Positions 53,212 to 64,000 of a stretch of DNA of 64,000 nucleotides are shown one piece after another. The notes under the pieces are model-generated. The model was not told where the DNA came from. It made no database searches and saw nothing but the letters and a program-made list of their open reading frames with translations. The position numbers and the translations under genes were made by a program. The stretch's first letter is position 1, and every line of letters begins with the position of its first letter. Origin of the DNA: Neelides folsomi (lineage: Eukaryota; Arthropoda; Collembola; Neelipleona; Neelidae). The stretch is from the NCBI GenBank assembly GCA_034687125.1, contig JAQGBZ010000004.1:1-64000 (forward strand), written 5' to 3'.

Positions 53212-56200
53212 CAAATCTACAATGTTTCTCAGTCCAGGGAGCTTAAAGGGGAATCTTTACGAGACGAAACCTCCAACCATTGAAAAGTTGATTGAAAGTC
53301 TTGAACGATGTCAACGATGAGTCTTCTTCTGTTTCACTCCTCGCTACGGAAATTAATTCTCAATCGCGGACATTTTTTCCCCATGCGTTCAGCCTCCTCT
53401 TTAGCGACGTATTCCCGAATAACGTTGGCATTAAAGTTGAAGCCGATATTTATGAAGGGGAAGAAGCCTATGAGAGAAACGCGGCTCTGTTTGGTCGAGG
53501 ACAGAGCGTAGGTAATGTGACGTCTCTCCCATTCACATTTCCATTCCCAACCTCCTTTCTTCCTGTAAATGCTCTCCCAATAATTCTCTAGAATGGCTTC
53601 CAGGGCTTTCATCCTCAAATTATTCTCCTCATTTCCTCATCAAGGAAGCTCAATCAAGGAGGAGCGGCTTCTTTGCCCAGAACCTTTTAAATGCCAGGTT
53701 CCATTAGGAGTTTCAGACACAGGCTTTAATGCCCGCTTTCATCGACGTTCCGACTAATTCTGATTTACTTCTTTCACAATTCCATCTCAACTAATTTTTG
53801 ATTGAAAGAAGCCACACCCTGAAAGCACACAAGGAAAAATTATCACTTAATCAATTCCATTTTATGTATCCATTTTATATAGTACAAATATTATGTGATG
53901 CGTATTGGTAAATAGGAAATATGGATAAAGTTGAATAATTGGTCCTAATGTACACATGATGAAAATTAGGAATGATTACACGTGTTGGTACGTATAAACT
54001 TGTTGGGAAATATTACATACATATTTAGTAATTATCTTTAGTGCAGACCAAATTATAATGAATTGGTATTTCATGTCTCCTTTCATTAATATGCTTCTCT
54101 GAAAACTCAACCGCTCATATCATAATTTCATAATAGAACATTCAATAAAATGTAGTTTATTTGTCCGAATACGTTTTATCTTTAAATTAATTAATATATT
54201 GCAATATGAATATATTTTCCAATTTATATACAATTATTTTTATTTAATTATTAGATTAAAGATATTTATTGTCATACAATAGTTGACTTTAAATTAAAAT
54301 GTAAAATAAATGTATAATTAATATGAACTGATTTAACTTGTTTCAAAGATCAAGCTTGGCATCTGCGACATTATGACAATGAAATAAATTATGAGTGAAA
54401 TGCTGTCAGCCCATAATGGTAAAGTCGTAGAAGAGAAATTCACTTCATAATTCCCTTTCTCTCATTTTAATCCAATTTACTCCCATTGTGAAACCAAAAG
54501 CAATAAGGGCTTTCCTTTCATGAATCAAATAAATTAATAATGTAGAATTTACAAATTAATTTTTTGGGAAATTATTACTTTGATGAAAGGAATTTTCAAG
54601 TGAGATCTTCATTAACAATGTCGACTAAAATAATTAAATAAACCGAAACAAGTATGATAATAAAGCAAAGCACAAAGTCAAAATTCCTAAAAATAATAGT
54701 AAAAGCCTTTATCATAAAACACAAATCTCTACAAATAACGTCAAAGCTAATTACATTAACGCATAAACAATATATCCAAACAGTATATCCTAACCATAAA
54801 CAAATACATCGAATACAGTCAAATAGAATACCAATTTTGGTATTTGTAAAATAGGCCAAACATCACATTATTAAATTATTACAGATAAAATTAGCACAAT
54901 ATGCATATGCACTATAATTAGTTTAATTAGTAATAAACTTCAAAGCCCAACCTGCGAAATTGGAAATTTAGACATAAACTCTAAAACTCAAAAGCCAACC
55001 AACCAGCCAATTAATACATAACTTTAACAATACTTAACAATACCTATGTCCAATGTCCATACATATTGTAGAAGCAAGAACTCGTTAATCGTAAATTGTA
55101 ATGGAGAATGATGAAAAGAGAATTCTCATGAGACGAAAGGTTTTGGTTTCTCTTGGTGGTGGATTTCTCAGACTTGGTTGGTGTAAGGTCGATGGTGTGA
55201 AAAGAACAAGAGTTTTCTCTCTCAAGAGTGAGAAAAAGGTTGTGGGGGCAATGAGAAGTATTAGACCGAGTGTGAGTCAATAGTGAGTAGAGAAAGGCTG
55301 AGGAAGAAGCCAGAGTATGATTGATGACCTGAGCTGTCCATCAGCAGACAATAATAGGAGGCGAGGGCAGGGCTGTATAGTATATGTAACCTCCTATGGT
55401 TCTCTTCTCCTTTACAAATAAGCTCGGATCGAGTGGAAAAGAAAGAGCATTACTTGGATTAGGTGGAATACCAAAGTGGTACATAGCCTTTATAGCCTAT
55501 CGGCCGATTCTGGTAAGTAGTACATACGGAGAATAAATCTTCTTTCTCCTGATCCTTTTTCATTCTAAATATTAGGTTTATCTCAACATTGAGCTCAAGA
55601 AGTCTCCGGCTCTCTTCCTCTATAGTTTCTACACACACACACATTTTCCTCCAGAGACAATTTGGAGGATAACAAAGTTTCCTCTTTTACATTATTTCGG
55701 AAATGAGAATTCTCCTTCACTGACGTTAGTTAGATATTAAAAAGCAGGAACAAATTCTCTCGCTCTTTGATTTTCTTAATAGGGATGAGCGGACTTGAGG
55801 AAAGTTTGGGAGTAAATATGGAGAGATTTATGGATTGCAAATTGGAAGACGTCTTTGAAGGATCTCGGTGAGAGGGGAAAGAAAAAGACGATCATTTCCT
55901 TTCCACACATACAATCTTTCTTCATGGACTTACCTATCCTATCCTAAGTTCCTATCCTAAGTATATGAGTTATGTAGTTCCCTACTTGGCCCGCTCTTTC
56001 GAGCCAATTCCTCTTCATCTTCCATCAGCACTTTCTCTCTGAGAAAAACGGTGAAATTAGATTTCATTTTTCCTCCCTGCCCCCCTTCCCCACTTCTTAA
56101 TGTTATGGAGGTGGAAAAAGAATCATTCCCACCACGCACATCTTTTACACTTTTCCTCCCATCGACACAGACTGGGAATCTCAGACATGCATATGTAATG

Positions 56201-57403
56201 TATTTTTCAGACAACTCCATTCAAAGATAACCAGACGGCTGACATGTTAACAAACAGAAAGGAAATAAAAGAAATTTTTATTATATTTATTTTATACAGT
56301 AGTGCTTGGAATTGCAGCAAATATAACTTGTATTTATTCTTCCAATAATCATACATATTCAAATACTTACTAAAAATACAATAGAGTATATTTTATGTAT
56401 GATCATTTTGTTCATATACATACATAGGTATGTATGAATTTTATCTTGTGCAATTTATAGTGCAAAAATATTTTTTAAATAATTACGATTATAATAATTA
56501 AGGTAGCTATTATGTACTTGGAAAAAATTAATTATGGTTTCTTACCTTGAATTCCCAGTGGTTTATGTTTATGAGATATTTTACACATAAGAAGTATGTA
56601 TGTAATATTAAGACGGAGAAAATTGAGCCGTTCCAAAGAACTGATGAAAGCTCTCTCGGAATGATTGTGCTTTAAGTAGCTCTTATCAACCAGAGAAATT
56701 CTCGAGGAGAATCCAACAGCTCTCCTCGAAATCTGCACACGTTCTGAGTCTCCCAACCCGGGTTCTTCTTCCTTTTCTCCCCGCTCGGTTATGAGTCCTG
56801 GCGTTTGAGGTCCGATCCCGCTCTCTTTCAGTCAAACTATTATTCCCATCAACCTAACGTAATCTCCTCTTTCTCCCACTTATAAATAAGACTTATAACG
56901 CATGGCAGAGAAAGAAATAAAGTTCATATAAATATACCATACCAGATACGTATTATATGCATCGAGTGAGCTTGGAATCTAAAAAGATAAAGATTGAGAA
57001 ATTGAGATTGTAACACTTATGAATAAATTGAATTAATAAAAAATTTATTGTGATGCTTTTATTTATTTCAATTTCACCAGTATAAATACTACTTTTAAAT
57101 ACTAATTATCACAAATTCAACACCAATAATAATAAATAATGATGCGTATGAAACAAAAAGAATAATCAAGGATTTATAAATTAATTTAAAGCGACAAAAA
57201 TATAACGGCCGATAAAGATTATCAAGACTAATATAACTAACTATCATATAAGAATAAGATTAAATTATTATCATAATGTAGAAATAAAGTGAAGAGAGGA
57301 TTTACATTGTTTATGTTTTTATGAAACTCGTTAATTAACAATAATCACCGTAATACATTAATACATAGAAGACTATTTATAGAGTATATATAAATTATTT
57401 TAA
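53212..57403. other. Intergenic region upstream of TARP
   Basis: It should contain the TARP promoter and 5' UTR at its left and the TMEM130-like 3' UTR at its right. A minus-strand open frame of 94 codons (53618-53334) ends about 120 bases upstream of the TARP start codon and could be a 5' UTR uORF, but it has no known domain. Nothing else was recognised. Confidence 0.5.
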
Positions 57404-59275
57404 TTATGAATGAAAAACACCATATTGTGTGAATGTAGGCGATTCTTCTAATCCATTAACAAGAACATTTCGGTCAATCGAAGTTCCATCGTCTCGTCTT
57501 GTATTATTATCCCATCTTAAAGATTGTAAAGCATCTCTGATCCTTTCGTAAAATGTCATATAAGGCAATTCTTTATCAGTTTCAAAATCGAAATCAGCTA
57601 CTTCGACAGTAAATCTTAAAAAAATTAGATTAAAATACACAAGATTAAAATCTTTATAATCTCAATTAGGTAATGTTAAGTGATTTTGCAAGTTAAATAC
57701 AAAGTGTTACAAATAATATTAGGTAAGTGATTTTACCTTGCTTGATTTTCCCAATAATAAGCCACTCCGAAAATGATTAAAATAATGGCAACGATCGTGG
57801 CAGATAGAGGAATCACGATGATAGACAATTGCTGCTTTTTTGTGGTTTTGTAGACATTGATCGTTGTTTGGTTGATCAAGTGGGATAAATCATTGTCCAA
57901 AACGATCAAGAGCGAATAAATTCCAGGATCATTTAAGTACCACATGATGGGGAATTGACAATCGTTGGTAACTACAACACTAGGATGGGAACATGTTTCA
58001 TTTCCAGTTCTGTTGTAAGTTCCAGGAGTTATTTTCCAACAATAGGAAAAGGGCGGAGTTCCATTGCAAGAAACTTTCAGATCAAGAAGTTTCCCATGAG
58101 GAAACCATGTTATTCCATCAATTCCGAATTTGATGATTGGAACTATAAAAAACAAATTAAGATTATTTAGACATTACTAAATATACTTACTTAATTAAAT
58201 ATTCTATAATGTTTAATTAAACTATAATAACAATATGGATTTGAATTTTGAAGTTTAATCTTACTTTTAGCTTTGACTGTTGTAGCAAAATTTCCGTATT
58301 TTACTTTAGTCTGATTAGTCGTCTGATTAAACATTCTTTCGTAAATGACCTCGAGCGTTGCATTGATCATGTAATTCCCCTCTTTGGTAAAATTTTGAAA
58401 AAGAGTAGGGACAGTTGTATTTGTAATGAATGATGTTTCATTATACCAACTGTATGTCACATTTTTGGCATTTTCAATAAAATGGTGATTTGTATTGTTG
58501 ACTATAAGCGAAATTTCGGTTTGTTTTAAAGTTGATACAAAAGTTGGATCTCGTTTTTGGGTTTCATTTGCTTGACTGAGAACGAGCTGACCAGTGAAAT
58601 TGTCTGAAAAGTATTCGTAAATATAAAAACTCTCAAAGCAGTTTAAAATGATCGAGTTATTAAAATTTAATTTCGTTAAGTTAAGTGACTTATATGTATG
58701 TGCTTAATTAGAAATTTGTATGTACAATTTAAGGTTAAATAAGACTTACTTGAAATTTCGTAATTTATAATATAAGTTCCAATATTGATCCAAATTAGAC
58801 CAAATCTCATATAGCCAACTGAAGTTGTTACAGAATAAATCCCAGGCCAATAATCAGATTCGGGGTAAGAAAGAGTCCAATTTGATTGATGATTATTGGT
58901 CTTGTTCAACTTTTCCTAAAAATTTAAAGGTTTAAAACCAAAATAATAGAATTAACAATTATTATAATATAATTTGTAAAACCGAAATTTTTCTCCCATC
59001 GGGAATGTTCTCCGTCCATGTAACATCGTAATCGTCTCGAGATGGGTTGAGGACACTAATAAAGAATGTAATTTCAGAATCCAAAACTGTCGATCCATCA
59101 GATCCATAATTTATCTTTTCTGCCTCTCCAAAATTAAAACCTGGATAATAGATATTAATATAACGTTATACGAAGTTTAATTAATTGCATCATCAGAATA
59201 TTAATTTCGTATAATTATCATTAACTCACCAATCAAGAAAACAAAATAAATGACCAACGTTAATGTGCTTGTCAT
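57404..59275 (-). CDS. TMEM130-like single-pass membrane protein with PKD-type domain, 441 aa
   Basis: Coding exons: 59275-59230, 59140-58983, 58915-58750, 58603-58265, 58142-57737, 57614-57404. Introns are 67-146 bases, all GT..AG with matching phase; the sum is 442 codons including the stop. Residues 1-16 are a hydrophobic signal peptide (VIYFVFLIG). The ectodomain (to about 340) is rich in N-glycosylation sites (NNT, NET, NTT, NQT, NRT). Its membrane-proximal part, 240-332, has PKD-like strands (GIYSLLIVLDNDLS) and four cysteines. One membrane helix lies at about 342-366. The 75-residue cytoplasmic tail contains EVADFDFETD and YMTFYERI. Length, topology and PKD position resemble TMEM130, a relative of PMEL/GPNMB with poorly known function. 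The PMEL amyloid core and KLD parts are not seen. TMEM130 is a best guess; a PKD-bearing type I membrane protein is secure. Confidence 0.72.
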
Positions 59276-59873
59276 TTTATTTTACAATTAAATCGCATTT
59301 CGATTTCGACTGGAACTGGATGCACTTTGAACAGAACACCTTTTTGGTAACTTGTAAATACTAGACATTTGCTGACTTCTAATCTGCAATAAACTTAATT
59401 TCTAGACAGTAGACAGAGACAATTTAATTCTTGATTATTCGATCGAACATTTGCGACTTAAATGTACTTAAAACTTAAAAGCTCTATTCCTAATCCTTTT
59501 CCCTTGGTCATTGACCATATTACAGGTATACGGTAAACTCATTTTCTCAACATGCCCAAAATTCGGATCTTTATAATGAACCAACACTTAATCTATAATC
59601 TGAGGCTTCTGAGGTGTGTTCCTCTTCCGGTTTGAATTGATAATGAACGATGTCAGGTAACTAATGGAATTTTGTATGCTTAATTATATTAATATCTCGA
59701 TTTGGTGAAATTCATTCAATTACAAGATTTATTGTAAAAAGTTAAATTTTCATTCACAAACTTTAAAGTGCATTAAAACTATAACCAATTGAGTGTAACA
59801 AGTTTGTACAATACAAAACTTAAGACAAATATCGTTCGAATCTAAACTATTAATTCAAAGGTCAAAGTGAAAC
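59276..59873. promoter_or_regulatory. Divergent promoter interval between TMEM130-like and QRICH2-like genes
   Basis: The two start codons face away from each other with 598 bases between them, so both promoters and both 5' UTRs must lie here unless upstream exons exist. No strong TATA box or palindromic operator stands out. Whether elements are shared is an inference from geometry. Confidence 0.45.
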
Positions 59874-62800
59874 ATGGCCAATCAACCGAATCCAATACAA
59901 CTACATTCGCTACATGACCTCGTGGATTTGGCTTTGGCCACTCCGCTTGGAACTGTCAATTTCAACATCCTAAGAATCCTCTTACATGAACTTCTTAATA
60001 AAATGGGTCTTCAGCAAGCAACAGCAAACTTGGGCGATCTCGAATCTACACAAATTCAAGTATGGTGAAATTGATAAAGTTAGATGAATATTAAATTAAA
60101 TTAAATCAAATTAAAAATAATATCGAATTAAACTAATAACAACTTACATAAAATTATTATAATACAAATATATTAAATAAGGTCTATGTTGCATTTGGGT
60201 TATATTTAAGGTTAATTTTTTTGATTTTTATATTTAATAGCATTTCAAAAACTATGTGGAGAATTCTGGGATTTCATCGCCAATCCCAGGAGTTTTACGA
60301 CTTGCTGATGCTTCAAAGTATAATACACTCAATACATTAAGGGGAAAGCAGTTGCCTCTAAGGAATCAATTTACTGGACCTCATGGAATCCCGCTGGATG
60401 TTGGGGTTCAAATTCAACCACAACAATTTGATCAACAGGGAATCCAACAAATTCGTCCAATGGGACCGCCAGGTCAACAACAACAAACTGGGCAATTCCA
60501 AGTGCAGCAACAATTTCCTCAACAAATTGGACAGCAAGGAATGCAGCAATGGGCTCAACAACCTGGAACACAACAGCAATGGGCAGAACAGCCTGGAGCT
60601 CAACCACAAATGGCCCCGGGAGCCGTACAGCAATCGGGACCATCGGGGATTCAACAAACTCAACAGTGGGATCAAGGGAATCAACAGCAAATAAAGATAC
60701 AGGGAACCAACCAGCAATTCGTGCAAAAGGGAATGCAACAACCAGGAATGCAACAACAACAGGGTATGGCACAACCAGGAATGCAGCAACAACAGGGTAT
60801 GGCACAACCGGGAATGCCTCAACAACAAGGAATACAGCAACAACCGGGAATGCCACAACAACCGGGAATGCCACAACAAGAAATGCAACAACAACCGGGA
60901 ATGCCACAACAAGAAATGCAACAACCGGGAATGCCACAACAAGGAATGCAACAACAACCGGGAATGCCACAACAAGAAATGCAACAACCGGGAATGCCAC
61001 AACAAGGAATTCAACAACAAGAAATGCAACAACCGGGAATCCAACAACAAGGAATTCAACAACCAGGAATGCAACGACCAGGAATGCTTCAACAGCCAGG
61101 AATGCAGCAGCAGCCAGGAATTCAACAAGGAAGGCAACAAAAATCAGGAATGCAACAACAGCCAGGAATGCAACAACAAGTTATGCAGCAACAATCGGGA
61201 ATGCAACAACTTCTAGGAATGCACAAGCCAGGAATGCTTCAACAACCGGGAATGCAACAGCAAGTGCAACAGCCAGGAATACAGCAACAAGGAATACAAC
61301 AACCAGGAATTCAAAAACCCAGTCTGCAACAACAGCCAGGTATGCAACAACAACCCGGATTACATCAACAAATCGGAATGCAAAAACCCGGCATGCAGCA
61401 ACAACCCGACTTTCAACAACAACCCGGAATGCAACAACCTGATATGCAACAACAATTCGGATTGCAACAACCCGGAATGCTACAACTTCCAGGTATTCAA
61501 CAACCCGGCATGCAACAACAGCCCGGATATCAACAACCCGGAATGCAACAACTTCCAGGTGTTAAACAACCCGGCATGCAACAACAACCAGAAGTTCAAC
61601 AACCCGGAATGCAACAACTTCCAGCTATTCAACAATCAGGTATGCAACAGCCCGGTATGCAACAACAACCCGGAGTTCAACAATCAGGAATGCCTCAACC
61701 CGGCATGCAAAAACCGGGAATGCAACAACCAGGAATGCAACAACAACCTGGGACTCAACAATCTGGAAAGCAACAACCCGTAGTAAAACAACCAGGTATG
61801 CAACAAAAACCCGGAATGCAACAACAACCTGGAGTTCAACAACCCGGTATGCAACAACAACAACAACCCAGAATTCAACAAACCGGTATGCAACAACAAC
61901 CCGGAATGCAACAACCCGGTATGCAACAACCCGGCATGCAACAACCTGGAGTTAAACAAACCGGTATGCAACAACAACCCGGAATGCAACAACCCGGCAT
62001 GCAACAACCTGGAGTTAAACAAACCGATATGCAGCAACAATCAGGAATGCAACAACAACCTGGGACTCAACAATCTGGAATGCAACAACAAACCGGAACT
62101 CAACATCCTGGTATGCAACAACAAGGAACTCACCAACCTGGTATGCAACAACCAGGTTTGCAATTGCAACCAGAAATGCAAAAGCAACCCGGAATGCAAC
62201 AGAACCAAACAGGTGGACAACCCATAATTCAGCAATCTCAAGTCCATGGACAAGGCATTCAACAATCCCAAATTGTTGGAAAATCTGGAACCCAGCAACC
62301 TAAAATTGCTGTACAATCAGGAATGCAACAACAACAATCCTTAAAAAATGGACAAGAAACCCAAATACAATTAGTTGGCAAATCCGGAATTCAACAACCC
62401 GGTGGTGTCAAACAACTTGGAGTCCAACAACAAGGGGTTGAACAACACGGAATTCAACAACCCGTTGATGTCCAACAACCTGGAGTTCAACAACAACCAG
62501 GAATTCAACAACCCGGTATCCAACAACCCGGAATTCAACAACCTGGAGTCCAACAAAAACCCGGAATTCAACAAACCGGTGTCCAACAACCAGGAATTCA
62601 ACAACCCGGTGTACAACAAACTGAAGTCCAACAACAGCCCGGTATCCAACAACCCGGGATTCAACAAACCGGTGTCCAACAACCTGGAATGCAACAAAAA
62701 CCAGGATTCCAACAAAACGGAATTCAACAACCAGGTATTCAGCCACAACCCGGAATGCAACAACCAGGCATTCAACAACAACCCGGTATTCAACAACAAC

Positions 62801-63974
62801 CCGGGTTCCCACAATCCGGAATGCTAGAAAATTACCGATTCCAACAAAAACCCGGATTCGAACAATCCGTAATTCAAGATCAATCCGAATTCCAACAACA
62901 ACCCGGCTTCCAACAACCACAAGGAATTCCACAACAACCCGGATTCCAACAATCCGGAATGCAAGAACAGTCCGCATTACAACAACCCGGGTTCCAAAAA
63001 CAAGGAATTCTCCAACAACACGGATACCAACAACAACCCGGAATCCAACAGCCCGGAATTCAACAAAAACCAGGATACCAACAACAACCCGGAATTCCTC
63101 AACAACCAGGATTCCAACAACAATCGGGAATGCAACAACCCCGATTCCAACAACATTCGGGAATGCAACAACCCGGATTCCAACAACAACCAGGATTCCA
63201 GCAACAACAACAAGGAATCCAACAACCCGGAATTCAACAAAAACCGGGATTTCAACAACCCGGGGTTCAACAACAAGTAATGCAGCCTCAACCCGGATTC
63301 CATCAACAATCAGAAATAGGATCAGGAATTCAACAACCAGGTGGACAACAACAAATTAGGATCCAACAACATGGAATTCAACAACCCGGAATGCAAAAAC
63401 AACCAGGAATTCAACAACCACCATTTTCTCAATATCAACAAGAAATCCAACAACCCGGATTCCAACAACAACCCGGAATTCAACGACCCGGAGTCCAACA
63501 ACCTGGAATGCAGCAACAACCCGGTATGCAACTACAACCAGGAGTCCAACCAGGAATGCAACAAATGACTGGTCAAGGTGGTATGCAGCAACCACAACCC
63601 TATGGACAACCTGGAGTGCAACAGCCACAAATGGTCGGATATCCTGCACAACAACAACAAGGTGGTCAACCAATCCAACACCATGCAGATGGACCAAATG
63701 CAGCTATGCAATCACAACAAATTGCACCTTACTATCGAGGTTCATACTCACAACAAGGGCAACAACAAAGGGAATCATTTGCCTCCCATCCAGGTCAAGA
63801 AAGCGTGATGTCTGCTCATCAGCCACAACATTCTCGTCAACGCAGCAGTCGGCGATCTCCTTCACCTCACCGAAGACCAAATTCTCCAAGTAGGCCAAGA
63901 AGTCGACCTCTTAGCCCAAGGAGACAACAACAAGGTCAACTTGAAACTTATAGGAAATCCTCTGTCTGCGAATG
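59874..63974 (+). CDS. QRICH2-like glutamine-rich repeat protein, 5' part, cut by the window edge
   Basis: Exon 1 (59874-60059) encodes 62 residues and ends at CAA|GTATGG. Exon 2 begins at 60241 after TTTAATAG, phase 0, and stays open for more than 1,240 codons. The N-terminus (LVDLALATPLGTVNFNILRILLHELL) resembles the amphipathic start of QRICH2 and C16orf96 proteins (DUF4795 family). Residues about 110-1190 are imperfect repeats of QQPGMQQ / QQPGIQQ / QQPGFQQ, 7-9 residues each. The last part is Ser/Arg-rich (SRRSPSPHRRP). An in-frame TAA at 63976 would end the protein at about 1307 residues, but it directly follows AATG|GTAAAT, a good donor, so the exon probably ends at 63974 and the gene continues. 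QRICH2 is a sperm-flagellum protein in mammals. Family assignment is moderate; the Q-rich composition alone would not prove it. Confidence 0.7.
60670..63560 (+). repeat. Coding tandem-repeat array (CAACAACC[C/A]GGAATGCAACAA-type)
   Basis: Nearly 2.9 kb made of degenerate 18-27-bp units encoding Q-Q-P-G-hydrophobic-Q-Q. The hydrophobic position shifts along the array: mostly Met in the first half (to about 62330), Ile/Val in 62390-62790, Phe in 62830-63300. Local higher-order duplications are visible, for example at 60870-61010 and 61890-62030. Internal stops are absent, so the frame is under selection or recently expanded. Long open frames in the other five phases here are shadows of the repeat. 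Confidence 0.9.
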
Positions 63975-64000
63975 GTAAATTTGCTTTAATTAAATGACTT

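Noticed and set aside
53334-53618. 94-codon minus-strand open frame just upstream of the TARP start
   Set aside because: It could be a uORF or chance frame in the 5' UTR, but it has no domain and ends before the TARP ATG, so it is not called as a gene.
60358-63697. Many long open frames on both strands in the Q-rich exon
   Set aside because: All are out-of-frame or antisense readings of the CAA/CCCGGA repeat units; only the plus frame that joins exon 1 in phase is supported.
1-64000. CRISPR arrays, bacterial operons, prophage or tRNA/rRNA genes
   Set aside because: None seen. The only direct repeats are the 36-bp array and simple repeats, and the genes are spliced animal genes.

Overview
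This is animal nuclear DNA. It is AT-rich, the genes are split by GT..AG introns, and no operons or bacterial-type signals are visible. Six protein-coding genes can be reconstructed by hand from conserved domains and matching splice phases. Their families (TRAF4, RBBP6, a LITAF/BRI3-type protein, a stargazin-like TARP, a TMEM130-like PKD protein and a QRICH2-like protein) are metazoan. The RING-less TRAF4, the (TTAGG)n-like tracts and Tc1/mariner relics would fit an arthropod. A copepod such as a sea louse is possible, but the species cannot be fixed from this window.

Layout: 1-2524 is the AT-rich 3' flank of TRAF4 and starts with a 36-bp tandem repeat. 2525-10825 (minus) is a nine-exon TRAF4 homologue. 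10826-24258 is 13 kb with no gene I can support. 24259-26006 (minus) is a five-exon gene ending in a LITAF/BRI3-type zinc-ribbon membrane domain. 27366-35489 (minus) is a complete 14-coding-exon RBBP6/SNAMA gene with DWNN, zinc knuckle, RING and RS/RE-rich tail. 35.6-44.1 kb is intergenic and holds a Tc1/mariner relic (37632-38209) and a small inverted-repeat element (about 39811-40020). 44107-53211 (minus) is a four-exon TARP/stargazin gene whose 7.2-kb first intron contains a MITE (50818-51209). 53.2-57.4 kb is intergenic. 57404-59275 (minus) is a six-exon TMEM130-like gene. 59874 to the right edge (plus) is the start of a QRICH2-like gene whose second exon encodes more than 1,000 residues of QQPGMQQ-type repeats; the gene runs off the window.

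Five of the six genes are on the minus strand. They do not form one pathway: TRAF4 is signalling/cell polarity, RBBP6 is ubiquitin ligase and 3'-end processing, LITAF-like is endosomal membrane, TARP is glutamate-receptor trafficking. The TMEM130-like and QRICH2-like genes are head to head, 598 bp apart, and may share a promoter. All exon boundaries below are manual predictions in which reading phase is conserved across every junction; none was checked against transcripts or databases.
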